From the NCBI GenBank assembly GCA_011525915.1, contig WYBM01000069.1, positions 1 to 64,000 on the forward strand: a stretch of DNA of 64,000 nt, given 5' to 3'. The notes below the pieces were generated by a model, which saw only the letters and a program-made list of their open reading frames with translations, made no database searches and had not been told where the DNA came from. This stretch comes from Ardenticatenaceae bacterium (GTDB lineage Bacteria; Chloroflexota; Anaerolineae; Promineifilales; Promineifilaceae). The translations under genes and the position numbers were made by a program. Position 1 is the first letter of the stretch; the number at the start of each line of letters is the position of its first letter. Of the stretch, positions 33,903 through 42,307 are shown piece by piece.

Positions 33903-34736
33903 ATGTTCCATATCCACAATGAAACCTGGCTTGACACATTTCGGCAAAAGGGATTTGCTGGTAAAGGGATTGGTATTGGCCATCTGGACACAGGGGTTGA
34001 CATAACGCATCCGATTTTGCGGGGCAAGGTAGCGGCATTTTGTTACTTTGATGAAGACGGCACGGCCGTTACCACACCCTCCCCCTTTGACACCGGTGAA
34101 CACGGCACCCAAACAGCCAGCCTTATTTGTAAAGTAGCTCCAGAAGCCAGGTTGTATACCGGCGCTGTCATAGAGGGAGGCAAGGAAATCTTGCGTATCT
34201 TGGCCGGGATGGAATGGCTTTTGCAACATGATATCCGTATTCTCTGCATGTTATTAGGTGTGCCGGGGTATAACCCCGTTTTTGCCTCGGCAGTGGCTCA
34301 ATTTAGAAACCGAGGGATACTGCCCATTGCCCCCGTCGGGAACGGGGGCATAGGCAAAAGCCGCTCTCCTGGCAATTACCCTGGTGTACTTTCAGTAGGT
34401 GCCGTGAATAAGGAGGGGGATGTACCCGCTTTTTCCGGCAGCCAGCATTTTCGTCGCGCTGATGATGTACAAAAGCCTAATCTGGTAGCCCCTGGATATC
34501 AGATTAAGGTAGCGCAAAAAGGAGGTACTACTTCATTGGCTAACGGCACTTCGATGGCCGCCGCATATGTAGCCGGTGTGGCGGCTTTGTTGTTTCAGGC
34601 AAAACCCGATGCTTCGGTTGCCGAAGTTGAAGATGCACTCATGGCAAGCAGTACACTGCCTGATCCAGATTTTGTCCATCGGTACGGGAGAGGTATTGTA
34701 AATCCTTTAGCCGCATTGGAGAAACTGCTTACATGA
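33903..34736 (+). CDS. Compact subtilisin-like serine protease (S8)
   Basis: A 277-residue protein with the full triad: Asp in HLDTGVD (about 29), His in GEHGTQTASL (about 61) and Ser in NGTSMAAAYVAG (about 221), plus the oxyanion Asn region APVGNGG. No signal peptide or pro-domain is in frame. Upstream DNA (33757-33902) encodes protein-like peptide in two other frames, so the N-terminus may be disrupted by frameshifts (see findings). It is followed by an overlapping small gene. A cytosolic subtilase beside a lectin giant and a borosin-type methylase suggests maturation of a peptide or toxin. Confidence 0.85.
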   Translation: MFHIHNETWLDTFRQKGFAGKGIGIGHLDTGVDITHPILRGKVAAFCYFDEDGTAVTTPSPFDTGEHGTQTASLICKVAPEARLYTGAVIEGGKEILRILAGMEWLLQHDIRILCMLLGVPGYNPVFASAVAQFRNRGILPIAPVGNGGIGKSRSPGNYPGVLSVGAVNKEGDVPAFSGSQHFRRADDVQKPNLVAPGYQIKVAQKGGTTSLANGTSMAAAYVAGVAALLFQAKPDASVAEVEDALMASSTLPDPDFVHRYGRGIVNPLAALEKLLT

Positions 34737-35035
34737 GCCAATTTATTGATCCTTATTTACAGAATTTATTGCAGCAGAGGCAAATGGTCGATCTTGTTGA
34801 GGCCGTTATTGGGGTAGAATCACGTTCAAACGACCACCATAAACACGATGCCCTAGTTCTTTTATTAGCTCGGCTGGAAAATCAGTTACCAGGGGAACTC
34901 AAAAAGGTACGCTATATGCCCGATTTTGACCTGGCCATTATTGAAGCTACCTGCCAGTTTTTGCAACTGGCTTTAAACGAATCAAGGCTTCAAGTAGCAA
35001 GTGCTGTGAAGGTAGAATTGGTTTTGTGGGATTAG
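34733..35035 (+). CDS. Small partner protein of the subtilase, unknown
   Basis: A 100-residue helical, acidic protein (MSQFIDPYLQNLLQQRQMVD...LENQLPGELKKVRYMPDFDLAIIEATCQFLQLAL). ATG overlaps the subtilase TGA (ATGA), so the two are made together. It might be an inhibitor, chaperone or substrate of the protease; none is proven. Confidence 0.72.
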   Translation: MSQFIDPYLQNLLQQRQMVDLVEAVIGVESRSNDHHKHDALVLLLARLENQLPGELKKVRYMPDFDLAIIEATCQFLQLALNESRLQVASAVKVELVLWD

Positions 35036-35165
35036 ACACAAGCAGGAGAGTGCCCGTACAAGATGGGGATGTCTGTCGGACGGCTGTATCCCCCCTTCCC
35101 CAAAATTGGCCCCTTCCTAAAATTCGTTGTACCCTTCCGGCAAAATTCCTTAACTGGAGGCAGCC

Positions 35166-35972
35166 ATGACCGATCTTGTTTTAACCCGGCAGCGTGACAC
35201 CATCTTTGAAATCATCCTCAACCGGCCTGATAAGCGTAATGCCATTAACGTAGCGCTTTTCCAGCAGTTTGATGAAGCGGTGCAGCAGGCGAACCGTACC
35301 CCTGGCCTGCGCGCTGTTTTTATTCGCGGCGAAGGTAAGGTATTTTCGGCCGGCATCGATGTGACCGCGCTGCTGGGCATGGCCGACCATTACGGCCCCC
35401 ACTGGCAAACGCGGATGCGGGCCGTCACCGATGATTTTCAACGGGTGCTGACGCGGTTGGAACGGCTGGAACTGCCCACCCTGGCGCTGCTGCACGGCCA
35501 CTGTCTGGGGCTGGCCATGGAGCTGGCGCTGGCCTGTGACCTGCGCCTGGCGGCCGCAGGCACCATCATGGGGCTGCCTGAAACCCGCCTGGGCATGATC
35601 CCAGACGTGGGCGGTACCACCCGGCTGGTGCGGCTGGTGGGCCCCGCTCGTGCCAAAGAACTCATCTTCACCGGCCGCCAGTTTGAGGCAGACGTAGCCG
35701 AGCGTTGGGGCATTGTCAATGATGTGGTTCCCGCCGATTTGCTGATAAGCAAAGCGGAAGCACTGGCCGCCGAGATCAGCCAGGCCGCGCCGCTGGCCGT
35801 GGGCATGGCCAAGCGGGTGATCGACGGCTTGAACGACAGTGACCGCGGGCTGATGTTGGAAGGCTGGGCCCAAAGTCAGCTCTTTAATACAGAAGACTTT
35901 CTGGAAGGGGCTCAAAGTTTTATGATGAAACGCGCCCCACAATGGAAAGGACACCAACAACCAGGCGGCTGA
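35166..35972 (+). CDS. Enoyl-CoA hydratase/isomerase-family protein
   Basis: A 268-residue crotonase with TGGAGG upstream. Oxyanion-hole segments are KVFSAGIDVTALLG (about 57-70) and HGHCLGLAMELALACDLRLA (about 114-133). GLPETRLGMIPDVGG carries the Glu used by hydratases. It acts on an acyl-CoA in fatty-acid or amino-acid breakdown; the exact substrate cannot be read. No beta-oxidation partners flank it. It converges, 2 nt apart, with the EamA gene. Confidence 0.9.
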   Translation: MTDLVLTRQRDTIFEIILNRPDKRNAINVALFQQFDEAVQQANRTPGLRAVFIRGEGKVFSAGIDVTALLGMADHYGPHWQTRMRAVTDDFQRVLTRLERLELPTLALLHGHCLGLAMELALACDLRLAAAGTIMGLPETRLGMIPDVGGTTRLVRLVGPARAKELIFTGRQFEADVAERWGIVNDVVPADLLISKAEALAAEISQAAPLAVGMAKRVIDGLNDSDRGLMLEGWAQSQLFNTEDFLEGAQSFMMKRAPQWKGHQQPGG

Positions 35973-35973
35973 T

Positions 35974-36849
35974 TTATGATCGCCGGTATGTGAGTATTAA
36001 AAGTCCGGCAAAAATGAGCCCCATACCGGCTAGACTAGGCCAGGTGACAACTTCGCCGAGTAAAAAGAGTCCCAGAAGGGCAGCCGTCAAGGGTTCAGCC
36101 AGTGAGAGGGTCACGGCCGTGGCCGCCGCCACCGTCACCAACCCTCGTGTATACCACAAATAAGCCAGCGCCGTGGCCACCAACCCTAATTCCAGGGCCA
36201 CCGCCAGGCCACGTGGCTGGGCCAGCCAACTTATGTCAACAAAAATCAGCAGCGGCAGCAGCAGCAGCGCCCCCAAGCTAAACAACACGGCCGTGACCAC
36301 ATCTGGTGGCTGGGCCGCCAACAGTTCCTTGGCAGCCAGGGCAAAAAGAGCATAACTGGCGCCGGCACCTACGGCCAGCAAAACGCCACCAGGGGCAACG
36401 GCCGTATCACCACCAGACAACGCCAACAGGCCGCACCCGGCTACGGCGCACCCGGTGGCCACAAACCAGCGCCCTGACGGCCGCTGCCGCCATAAGCCCC
36501 ATGACAACAGGCCGGCCATGACCGGCGCACTGCCAATAGCCACCATCGTGCCTACGGCCACCCCGGTACGGGCTACCCCGGCAAAGAAAAAAGGTTGGTA
36601 GGCGGCAATGGCCAGAGCCCCTACAAGCAGCGGCCGTTTGGGCCAGGCCCGGCCGTGACCCGGCCACCCACCCCGCCCCCAAACCCACAGCAGCAGCGCC
36701 GCCCCACCTATGGCCAGGCGCACCACGCCTACTGCCAACGGCGTCGCCCCCGCTGGCGCAAACGCCTGTGCTGTGCCCGTAGTACCCCACAATACGGCTG
36801 CTGCCAGGACAAATCCCTGGCCGTTTCCCTGGCCGTTTGCCCGTTTCAT
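35974..36849 (-). CDS. EamA/DMT-family transporter
   Basis: A 291-residue protein with about ten hydrophobic segments in two repeats of five, the usual EamA layout (AAAVLWGTTGTAQAFAP near the N-terminus; ATALAYLWYTRGLVTVAAATAVTLSLAEPLTAALLG near the C-terminus). A probable metabolite or amino-acid exporter in the cytoplasmic membrane; substrate unknown. Confidence 0.9.
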   Translation of the reverse strand: MKRANGQGNGQGFVLAAAVLWGTTGTAQAFAPAGATPLAVGVVRLAIGGAALLLWVWGRGGWPGHGRAWPKRPLLVGALAIAAYQPFFFAGVARTGVAVGTMVAIGSAPVMAGLLSWGLWRQRPSGRWFVATGCAVAGCGLLALSGGDTAVAPGGVLLAVGAGASYALFALAAKELLAAQPPDVVTAVLFSLGALLLLPLLIFVDISWLAQPRGLAVALELGLVATALAYLWYTRGLVTVAAATAVTLSLAEPLTAALLGLFLLGEVVTWPSLAGMGLIFAGLLILTYRRS

Positions 36850-36978
36850 CTAGACGCGCCTACGCCCGGCGCTTTATCCTTTTAGGTAAACCGCACAAAG
36901 CTTTCACAAATCCATCGCCACAGTTTTGGGCGGTTTCCTCGAGTAATCGGCAACACCTAAAGCGATTTTAAGTTTAAA

Positions 36979-37872
36979 TTATTGTCGCCGATTACCCAAC
37001 CACTTCTGCGAATAAGGAACGGCATAAAGAAACAGACCGATCACGGCCGTGACCAATGTATTAACAATCAATCCGGTGGCCGGGTTTTGAACGGCCGTAA
37101 ACACCATCAACGTCAGGTAACCCAAAAAGAAGATGGGCAGCGCCAGTATCGCCCAGTCCGGCGGGTTATCCCGGTTAAAGCTGCGGAAGTAGGGGGCTAC
37201 CAGGGCTATAGCCACCATCACCCACACCACCAGCAGTACCGCCTGGAGCCAAAGGCGCTCTACCGGCTGTACCGCTACTCGTTCAAAGATAGCCAGGGCC
37301 ACAAACAAGATCAGTAACGAGACTACCATGACACCTACCAGCGTAAGCAGTTGGCGAATGATCCCCTCTGATTCTGGGGCGAAACGGTGGTCGGCGGCGC
37401 GCCAAACATAGGAAAAGGCAGTGATCACCACCAGCCACCCAAAAAAGTTGCCCAGGGGAATGCCTAACCAGGGGCCTGGCGGTGTCCATACCCAGTACCC
37501 TAAGGCGGCAGCAATGGGATCCATACACAGGTCAATACTGACGGCCAGCAAGCCATCCAGCCACGGCCGTCGCTCCCAGGCAAAGCCAAGTTTATTGCTG
37601 GTCTGCATGGCCACGTAAAAGATCATGCCCCAACTTACGCTGACAGCCAACGGCACGCCCCCCGGCAGCATAATGTGAAACTGGCCGTAATAATAGGCAT
37701 GATACTGCCGGATGTCCGTAGCCTCCAGCAGATAGCCATAAACGAAGGCCATGACCAGGGTAAGGAACATATAACGTCCTTGCCGCCCGGCATAGGTCAG
37801 CAATATGAGGGTTAACACATAGGCGCCAATTTCAATCCCGGTGAAATACCAGGGGATGGATGATGAGAACAT
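36979..37872 (-). CDS. Carotenoid biosynthesis (CruF/DUF422-like) membrane protein
   Basis: A 297-residue protein with AGGAGG upstream of ATG 37872 and about eight TM segments. DLCMDPIAAALGYWVW and PLGNFFGWLVV match the conserved core of the CruF/DUF422 family, whose known members act as carotenoid 1,2-hydratases. No other carotenoid gene is nearby, so it could be a distant relative with another role. Confidence 0.72.
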   Translation of the reverse strand: MFSSSIPWYFTGIEIGAYVLTLILLTYAGRQGRYMFLTLVMAFVYGYLLEATDIRQYHAYYYGQFHIMLPGGVPLAVSVSWGMIFYVAMQTSNKLGFAWERRPWLDGLLAVSIDLCMDPIAAALGYWVWTPPGPWLGIPLGNFFGWLVVITAFSYVWRAADHRFAPESEGIIRQLLTLVGVMVVSLLILFVALAIFERVAVQPVERLWLQAVLLVVWVMVAIALVAPYFRSFNRDNPPDWAILALPIFFLGYLTLMVFTAVQNPATGLIVNTLVTAVIGLFLYAVPYSQKWLGNRRQ

Positions 37873-37939
37873 GGAACCTCCTGTTTTTAGTTATTGGTAA
37901 ATGATACATCGGGCTTGTTTACAATTAACTTGGTGTTTT

Positions 37940-38028
37940 AAAGTGATCAGTTGTCAGTTGTCAGTGATCAGTTGAGTGTTCTTCTGAACTGATCACTGGA
38001 CACTGATGACTGATTACCTGGCAAAAGT
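37940..38028. repeat. CAGT-rich intergenic repeat, copy A
   Basis: An imperfect palindromic stretch made of CAGT/ACTG words (GATCAGTTGTCAGT...ACTGATGACTGATT). It is a member of the dispersed family also seen at 46104-46291, 47169-47359, 50940-51030, 54945-55022 and 57626-57683. It lies between the carotenoid-type gene and the cyclase gene and could fold into a long hairpin. Confidence 0.7.
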
Positions 38029-38064
38029 CCAGCGTTGTTTTTAGACGAACCCATAGATTAGGGA

Positions 38065-41000
38065 TTATTGATCACGGATTGCCTTCACTTGTGCCAGGTC
38101 ATACTGGCAGCCCAACCGTTCAAAGATGTGTGTGGCTTCAGCCAGAAGTTGTTCACGGTGAGGATGAGATGCGGGCAGCACACGGCCGTAGGCCGCCAAC
38201 AACAATCCCTTCTCATACGGCATTCCCTGCCCTTCCGCCACGGCCACACCTTTCTGCCATATGTTGAGCGCCTTGGCTTCCTTGCCGGCCAGCCAAGCTT
38301 CCAGCCCCTGGCAAAGGTGAAGGTATGGCCGGGCTACCGGAAATGAACGGGCAAATGACCGCAATGATCTGACACTTTGCCTGGCTTGGGCGGCCAGTTC
38401 TGGCGTTTTAAAGTCCGTGGCTTGCAACCGTAACAATACTTCGGCGGCACCACTATAACCAGGCAGCGTAAAAAAGGCCACCGGTATGGTGTGGCTGATC
38501 ATAGCCAACCCTTTAACGGCCGCGTCATACGCCAATGCCAGCTCCCCCAACCGCCAATACGCCAGCGCCAACGTGCCGTAGGTGCTGAGCTCGACAGATT
38601 CATTGGGATACTCCGTCAGGATATCCAGAATCTGCTGCTCAATGTGCAGCCCTTCTTCCAGATGACCCAAAGCCACATTAATTTCCCCCAGGTTCTTAAG
38701 GCTCCAGGTATCATGCACGCGGTTGCCGCTGCGCTGAGAGTAATCATAACCCTGCTGGGCTACCGCCAACGCTTCCTGAAAGCTGCCGGTATACTTGGCC
38801 ACGGCGGCCATCAGTCCGGCGTTGGTAGCCCACAGCTGCCAGTCGCTTAACTGTTCACAAATCGCGTCAATCTCGCGGCCCAATTTGCGCGCCGTTGGCC
38901 AGCGACAATAACCAATGTAATGAGCGCTCACCCGCAGCTTGGTCAGACCGTGTGCAGCCAAATCATCCATGCCCTCGGCAGCGGCAATGGCCAGCGCGCC
39001 ATATCGCTCGGCCAGTGCGTCAAATGTGAGCAAGCTCATGGTCATACAGATGCTGGCATAAGCCCCCAACTGTGGTGATGGCCGGGCCGCTTCAGCCACA
39101 TTCAGGCGGCAGATCGAATAGTACATAGCGGACAAAGTTTCATTGGCAATAAAATGAACTTCGCCCAAATAATCATACACATAGGCTGCTTCCACCAGCC
39201 GCTCCGAATCCTGACCCTGGCGCTGCAGGAACCGGCCGGGGAAAAAACGGTGCAGCGCCTGACGGCCGTACTGCCCCATCGTGCCTGCAACCAGGCGGGT
39301 GGTGGCGCTGTACACCGGGAAACCAAGCCAGTGTAATGCCTGCTCCAGGTATGGTCGGGCTGCGGCCGCCTGGCCAGACTGTAACAACGCCTGTCCCATT
39401 TGTCGCTGCCAACGGCCGTGCTGCAGCGCCGACACCTCCTGGTGAATGGGCGAATGGACCGGGATTTGGCTAAAGAGATCAAGCAAATTGCCAAAAAATT
39501 TGGCGGCCTCACGCATGGCGCCGTTACGCAAAGCCTGCCCCCCGGCCTTGTCCAAATAGATGATGGCCTGACGGTACACCTCGTCATCATCCTGGCCGAT
39601 GCGTGCCGCTTCATACCAATGATGCGCCAGCAGCGGGTAGATACGGTTCAGATCATGCGCGTATGCAATTTTGTACCAGTGGGCGACAGCCTGGTGTATT
39701 TGCTGGCGCTGTGCATACAGCATCAGGTTATAGGCCACCTCGCGGGAGAGAATATGGCGAAAGATGTAAGAAATCTCTGGGTCGGCGCTGTAGTATGGCG
39801 TGATATTTAACTGGTCCAGATCGGTAACATAAGCGGGGACACGTTCACGCTCTTCAGGAATAGGATAAACGCCGCTCAAAACGGTCAGGGCAAAGATACG
39901 GCCGATGACACTGGCAACTTTAACGGTAAGCTGCTGTTCAGAGGAAAGGCGGGCAATGCGGCTGGTGATCACCCCCTCAATGGTTGTGGGAAAATCAATC
40001 TGCTGCAAATGAGTGGCCTGAGGTGTCAGGCGACAATGGCCATCTTTAATGACAATATACCCCTCATCACGCAAGGCATAGGCGATTTCTTCGCTGAAAA
40101 AGGGGTGGCCTTCGGCCGTTTGGCGAATCAGAGCCGAGACGCTGGTGGGTAAGCTCTTGACCCCCAACCGCTGCTGCACCAGTTCCAGACTGTGGTCGCT
40201 GTCAAGCGCTTCCAGCTTCAAGTGTTGGGTGTCAGGCGCAGACAACAAACGGTTGGCTTCATCAGGCAAGGTCGTACTCTGTAAGGCATAGGTGCGGGCG
40301 GTCAGGAGAATGAGCCACGGCCGTAGTCGTTCCCGCACCCCAACCAGCACCCGCCATGATGCCGAATCCATCCATTGTACATCTTCCAGCAACAACACAT
40401 GGGGCAGTGCCACGTTAACCGTCTGCTGCAGCAGCAGCACCAGTAAATGGCGGGTATTATCGGCCCGGTTTTCCAGATTCATCTGGGCGGTTATGTCGGT
40501 GTCCGGCATATCCACCCCCAGCACCGGATTTAACAGGGGCAGCAGGGGCAAGAGCTCTGGCGAGTGGGCAAAACGCGCCTGTAACTGCCGCTGCACGGCC
40601 GTGCTGTCTATGTACTCTCCTTCGCTGCCACCCACCCCCCAAAGCTGGCTCATCAGGTCACGCCAGGCATGGTAAGGTGTCACCTTTTCTATGGCGTCAG
40701 CGTGGGCGAACAAGCCGGGTATGTTTTGCTGGCTGGCATAGTGCAGCGCGACCTCTGCCAGGTGTGATTTACCGATACCCGCTTCCCCTTCAATGACCAC
40801 CACCCGTGTTTGCCCGGTAGCGACGACCGCGTCAATTTGTTGCCGCAGGAACGCCAGTTCCGCTTCTCGCCCTAACAGCGGCCAGGCAGCGCTGATCTCC
40901 TGCCGCGCCGCCAGCTTCGCCGGTGCCGGGGCCAACGGCCAATAAACAGCAATAGGGTCGGTCAGCCCTTTGAGCGTAAGCGGCGGCACGATGTCATAAT

Positions 41001-42246
41001 TGATGGCGGTATGCGTAGCCTGGTAGGTGGCCTGATCACACAGGGCGGTAATGCCCGCCCCCTGGCTGAACGGCCGGGCTGCGTTCATCAACCGGGCTGC
41101 CAGGTTAACCACATTACCCAGGAAAGTGTACTCCCGCCGCCGTGCATTCCCCTGCTCACCACAAAACACACGCCCGGTCGTAATGCCCATGGTGCCGCTG
41201 ATGCCCAAAGCGGTGAATACAGGGTTTAGCGCCAGGGCTACCTGAATGCCGCGTAGAGGATCATTCTCATGTGTATAAGGTGGCAGCCCCAGCACCATGA
41301 GCAAGGTGGTACCTTTTTCATCCACGACGATGCGTGTCCAGTGACCTTCATAACGGTAGAGAACTTCTTGCACGGCCGTGACCGCCCGCTGTAACAGTGC
41401 CAGCGCCGGGGGGGCGTTATAATCCAGGCTAATGTTAAGGAAAAGGATGGTCAGGCGGCGTAATTCAGCCAGCCAGCCATGCCGGCTGGCTGCCAGATGA
41501 TCTTGCACAAAGTGAAAAACGTAACGGCGCAGGTGAGGCTCGGTTTCCGGCGGTAACTGATAGGCAGGGGTGGGTGACGGCCGTATGTCCGTCATCGTTT
41601 GTAACCGCACGGCCCCACCAGGCAGTATCTCCCCTTTCGCCCGGTCTTGTACCAGCCGCCACGCCTCCGGCGAAACGATAACGTCACCAGGGGCAGCCAA
41701 TGGTCCGGCCTGGCTGATCTGGGCCATCGGGGGTCCCGTCATCAGGTATTGCCAGCGATCACGCAAACCGCCTACACTGGTGGCCATCACTTCACCCGCG
41801 CCGGCAATGGTTTTCAGATACACCTTCATCTGCGGCTGGACAGTGTAGCCGTTTAACTGCTTTTCCAACAGCAGGGCACATTGCAAGGCACGCTGCGTGG
41901 CGGTGGCCAACGCCATCTCTACGGTAGGATCATCGGCCGCCGGCCACACAACAATAAGGGCATCACCGACAAATTGCACAATCTGCCCTCCCTGCGCTGT
42001 CACCAGTTGGATGATGTAATCAAAGAGGGCATTCAGGATGCGTGATAGTTCTTCTGCCCCCACAGGGCCACGCGCCGCCAGTTTTTCTGTCAGGGCCGTA
42101 AAGCCGGAAATATCTACCAGGAGTACAGCCGTGGACCACGTTTCCTGTTCCGGGGCCTGAGTGGGGATACGGCCGTGGGCCAACGCCTGCACAATGGGTT
42201 CAGGCACATAACTTTGTAGATTGGGTAAGGGATTTTTGATGGGCAT
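38065..42246 (-). CDS. Double class III cyclase / AAA / TPR signalling protein
   Basis: 1393 residues. The first cyclase domain (about 38-180) has metal Asp in LLVDISGFTAL and FVGDALIVVW. A second, weaker cyclase domain (about 265-430) has FLNIS instead of the first Asp but keeps VVDEKGTTLL and the late motif YTFLGNVVNLAARLM, so it is probably partly degenerate. An AAA/NB-type ATPase follows, with GEAGIGKSHLAE (about 482), LLEDVQWMD and a helical TPR-like region (about 900-1390). This layout is common in Chloroflexota and Actinobacteria. It likely links ATP or signal binding to cAMP synthesis. Confidence 0.9.
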   Translation of the reverse strand: MPIKNPLPNLQSYVPEPIVQALAHGRIPTQAPEQETWSTAVLLVDISGFTALTEKLAARGPVGAEELSRILNALFDYIIQLVTAQGGQIVQFVGDALIVVWPAADDPTVEMALATATQRALQCALLLEKQLNGYTVQPQMKVYLKTIAGAGEVMATSVGGLRDRWQYLMTGPPMAQISQAGPLAAPGDVIVSPEAWRLVQDRAKGEILPGGAVRLQTMTDIRPSPTPAYQLPPETEPHLRRYVFHFVQDHLAASRHGWLAELRRLTILFLNISLDYNAPPALALLQRAVTAVQEVLYRYEGHWTRIVVDEKGTTLLMVLGLPPYTHENDPLRGIQVALALNPVFTALGISGTMGITTGRVFCGEQGNARRREYTFLGNVVNLAARLMNAARPFSQGAGITALCDQATYQATHTAINYDIVPPLTLKGLTDPIAVYWPLAPAPAKLAARQEISAAWPLLGREAELAFLRQQIDAVVATGQTRVVVIEGEAGIGKSHLAEVALHYASQQNIPGLFAHADAIEKVTPYHAWRDLMSQLWGVGGSEGEYIDSTAVQRQLQARFAHSPELLPLLPLLNPVLGVDMPDTDITAQMNLENRADNTRHLLVLLLQQTVNVALPHVLLLEDVQWMDSASWRVLVGVRERLRPWLILLTARTYALQSTTLPDEANRLLSAPDTQHLKLEALDSDHSLELVQQRLGVKSLPTSVSALIRQTAEGHPFFSEEIAYALRDEGYIVIKDGHCRLTPQATHLQQIDFPTTIEGVITSRIARLSSEQQLTVKVASVIGRIFALTVLSGVYPIPEERERVPAYVTDLDQLNITPYYSADPEISYIFRHILSREVAYNLMLYAQRQQIHQAVAHWYKIAYAHDLNRIYPLLAHHWYEAARIGQDDDEVYRQAIIYLDKAGGQALRNGAMREAAKFFGNLLDLFSQIPVHSPIHQEVSALQHGRWQRQMGQALLQSGQAAAARPYLEQALHWLGFPVYSATTRLVAGTMGQYGRQALHRFFPGRFLQRQGQDSERLVEAAYVYDYLGEVHFIANETLSAMYYSICRLNVAEAARPSPQLGAYASICMTMSLLTFDALAERYGALAIAAAEGMDDLAAHGLTKLRVSAHYIGYCRWPTARKLGREIDAICEQLSDWQLWATNAGLMAAVAKYTGSFQEALAVAQQGYDYSQRSGNRVHDTWSLKNLGEINVALGHLEEGLHIEQQILDILTEYPNESVELSTYGTLALAYWRLGELALAYDAAVKGLAMISHTIPVAFFTLPGYSGAAEVLLRLQATDFKTPELAAQARQSVRSLRSFARSFPVARPYLHLCQGLEAWLAGKEAKALNIWQKGVAVAEGQGMPYEKGLLLAAYGRVLPASHPHREQLLAEATHIFERLGCQYDLAQVKAIRDQ

Positions 42247-42307
42247 GACCTGTTACCAATACAGACTCAGAATGTTATTGTTCAGGTGCTACAAGCATAG
42301 CTGATTT

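Noticed and set aside
33700..34005. 101-codon frame starting at the lectin stop (TAATG)
   Set aside because: Its first part is a perfect hairpin (33713-33735) and its last part lies in the wrong frame over the protease; only the middle looks protein-like and is treated as a frameshift trace.
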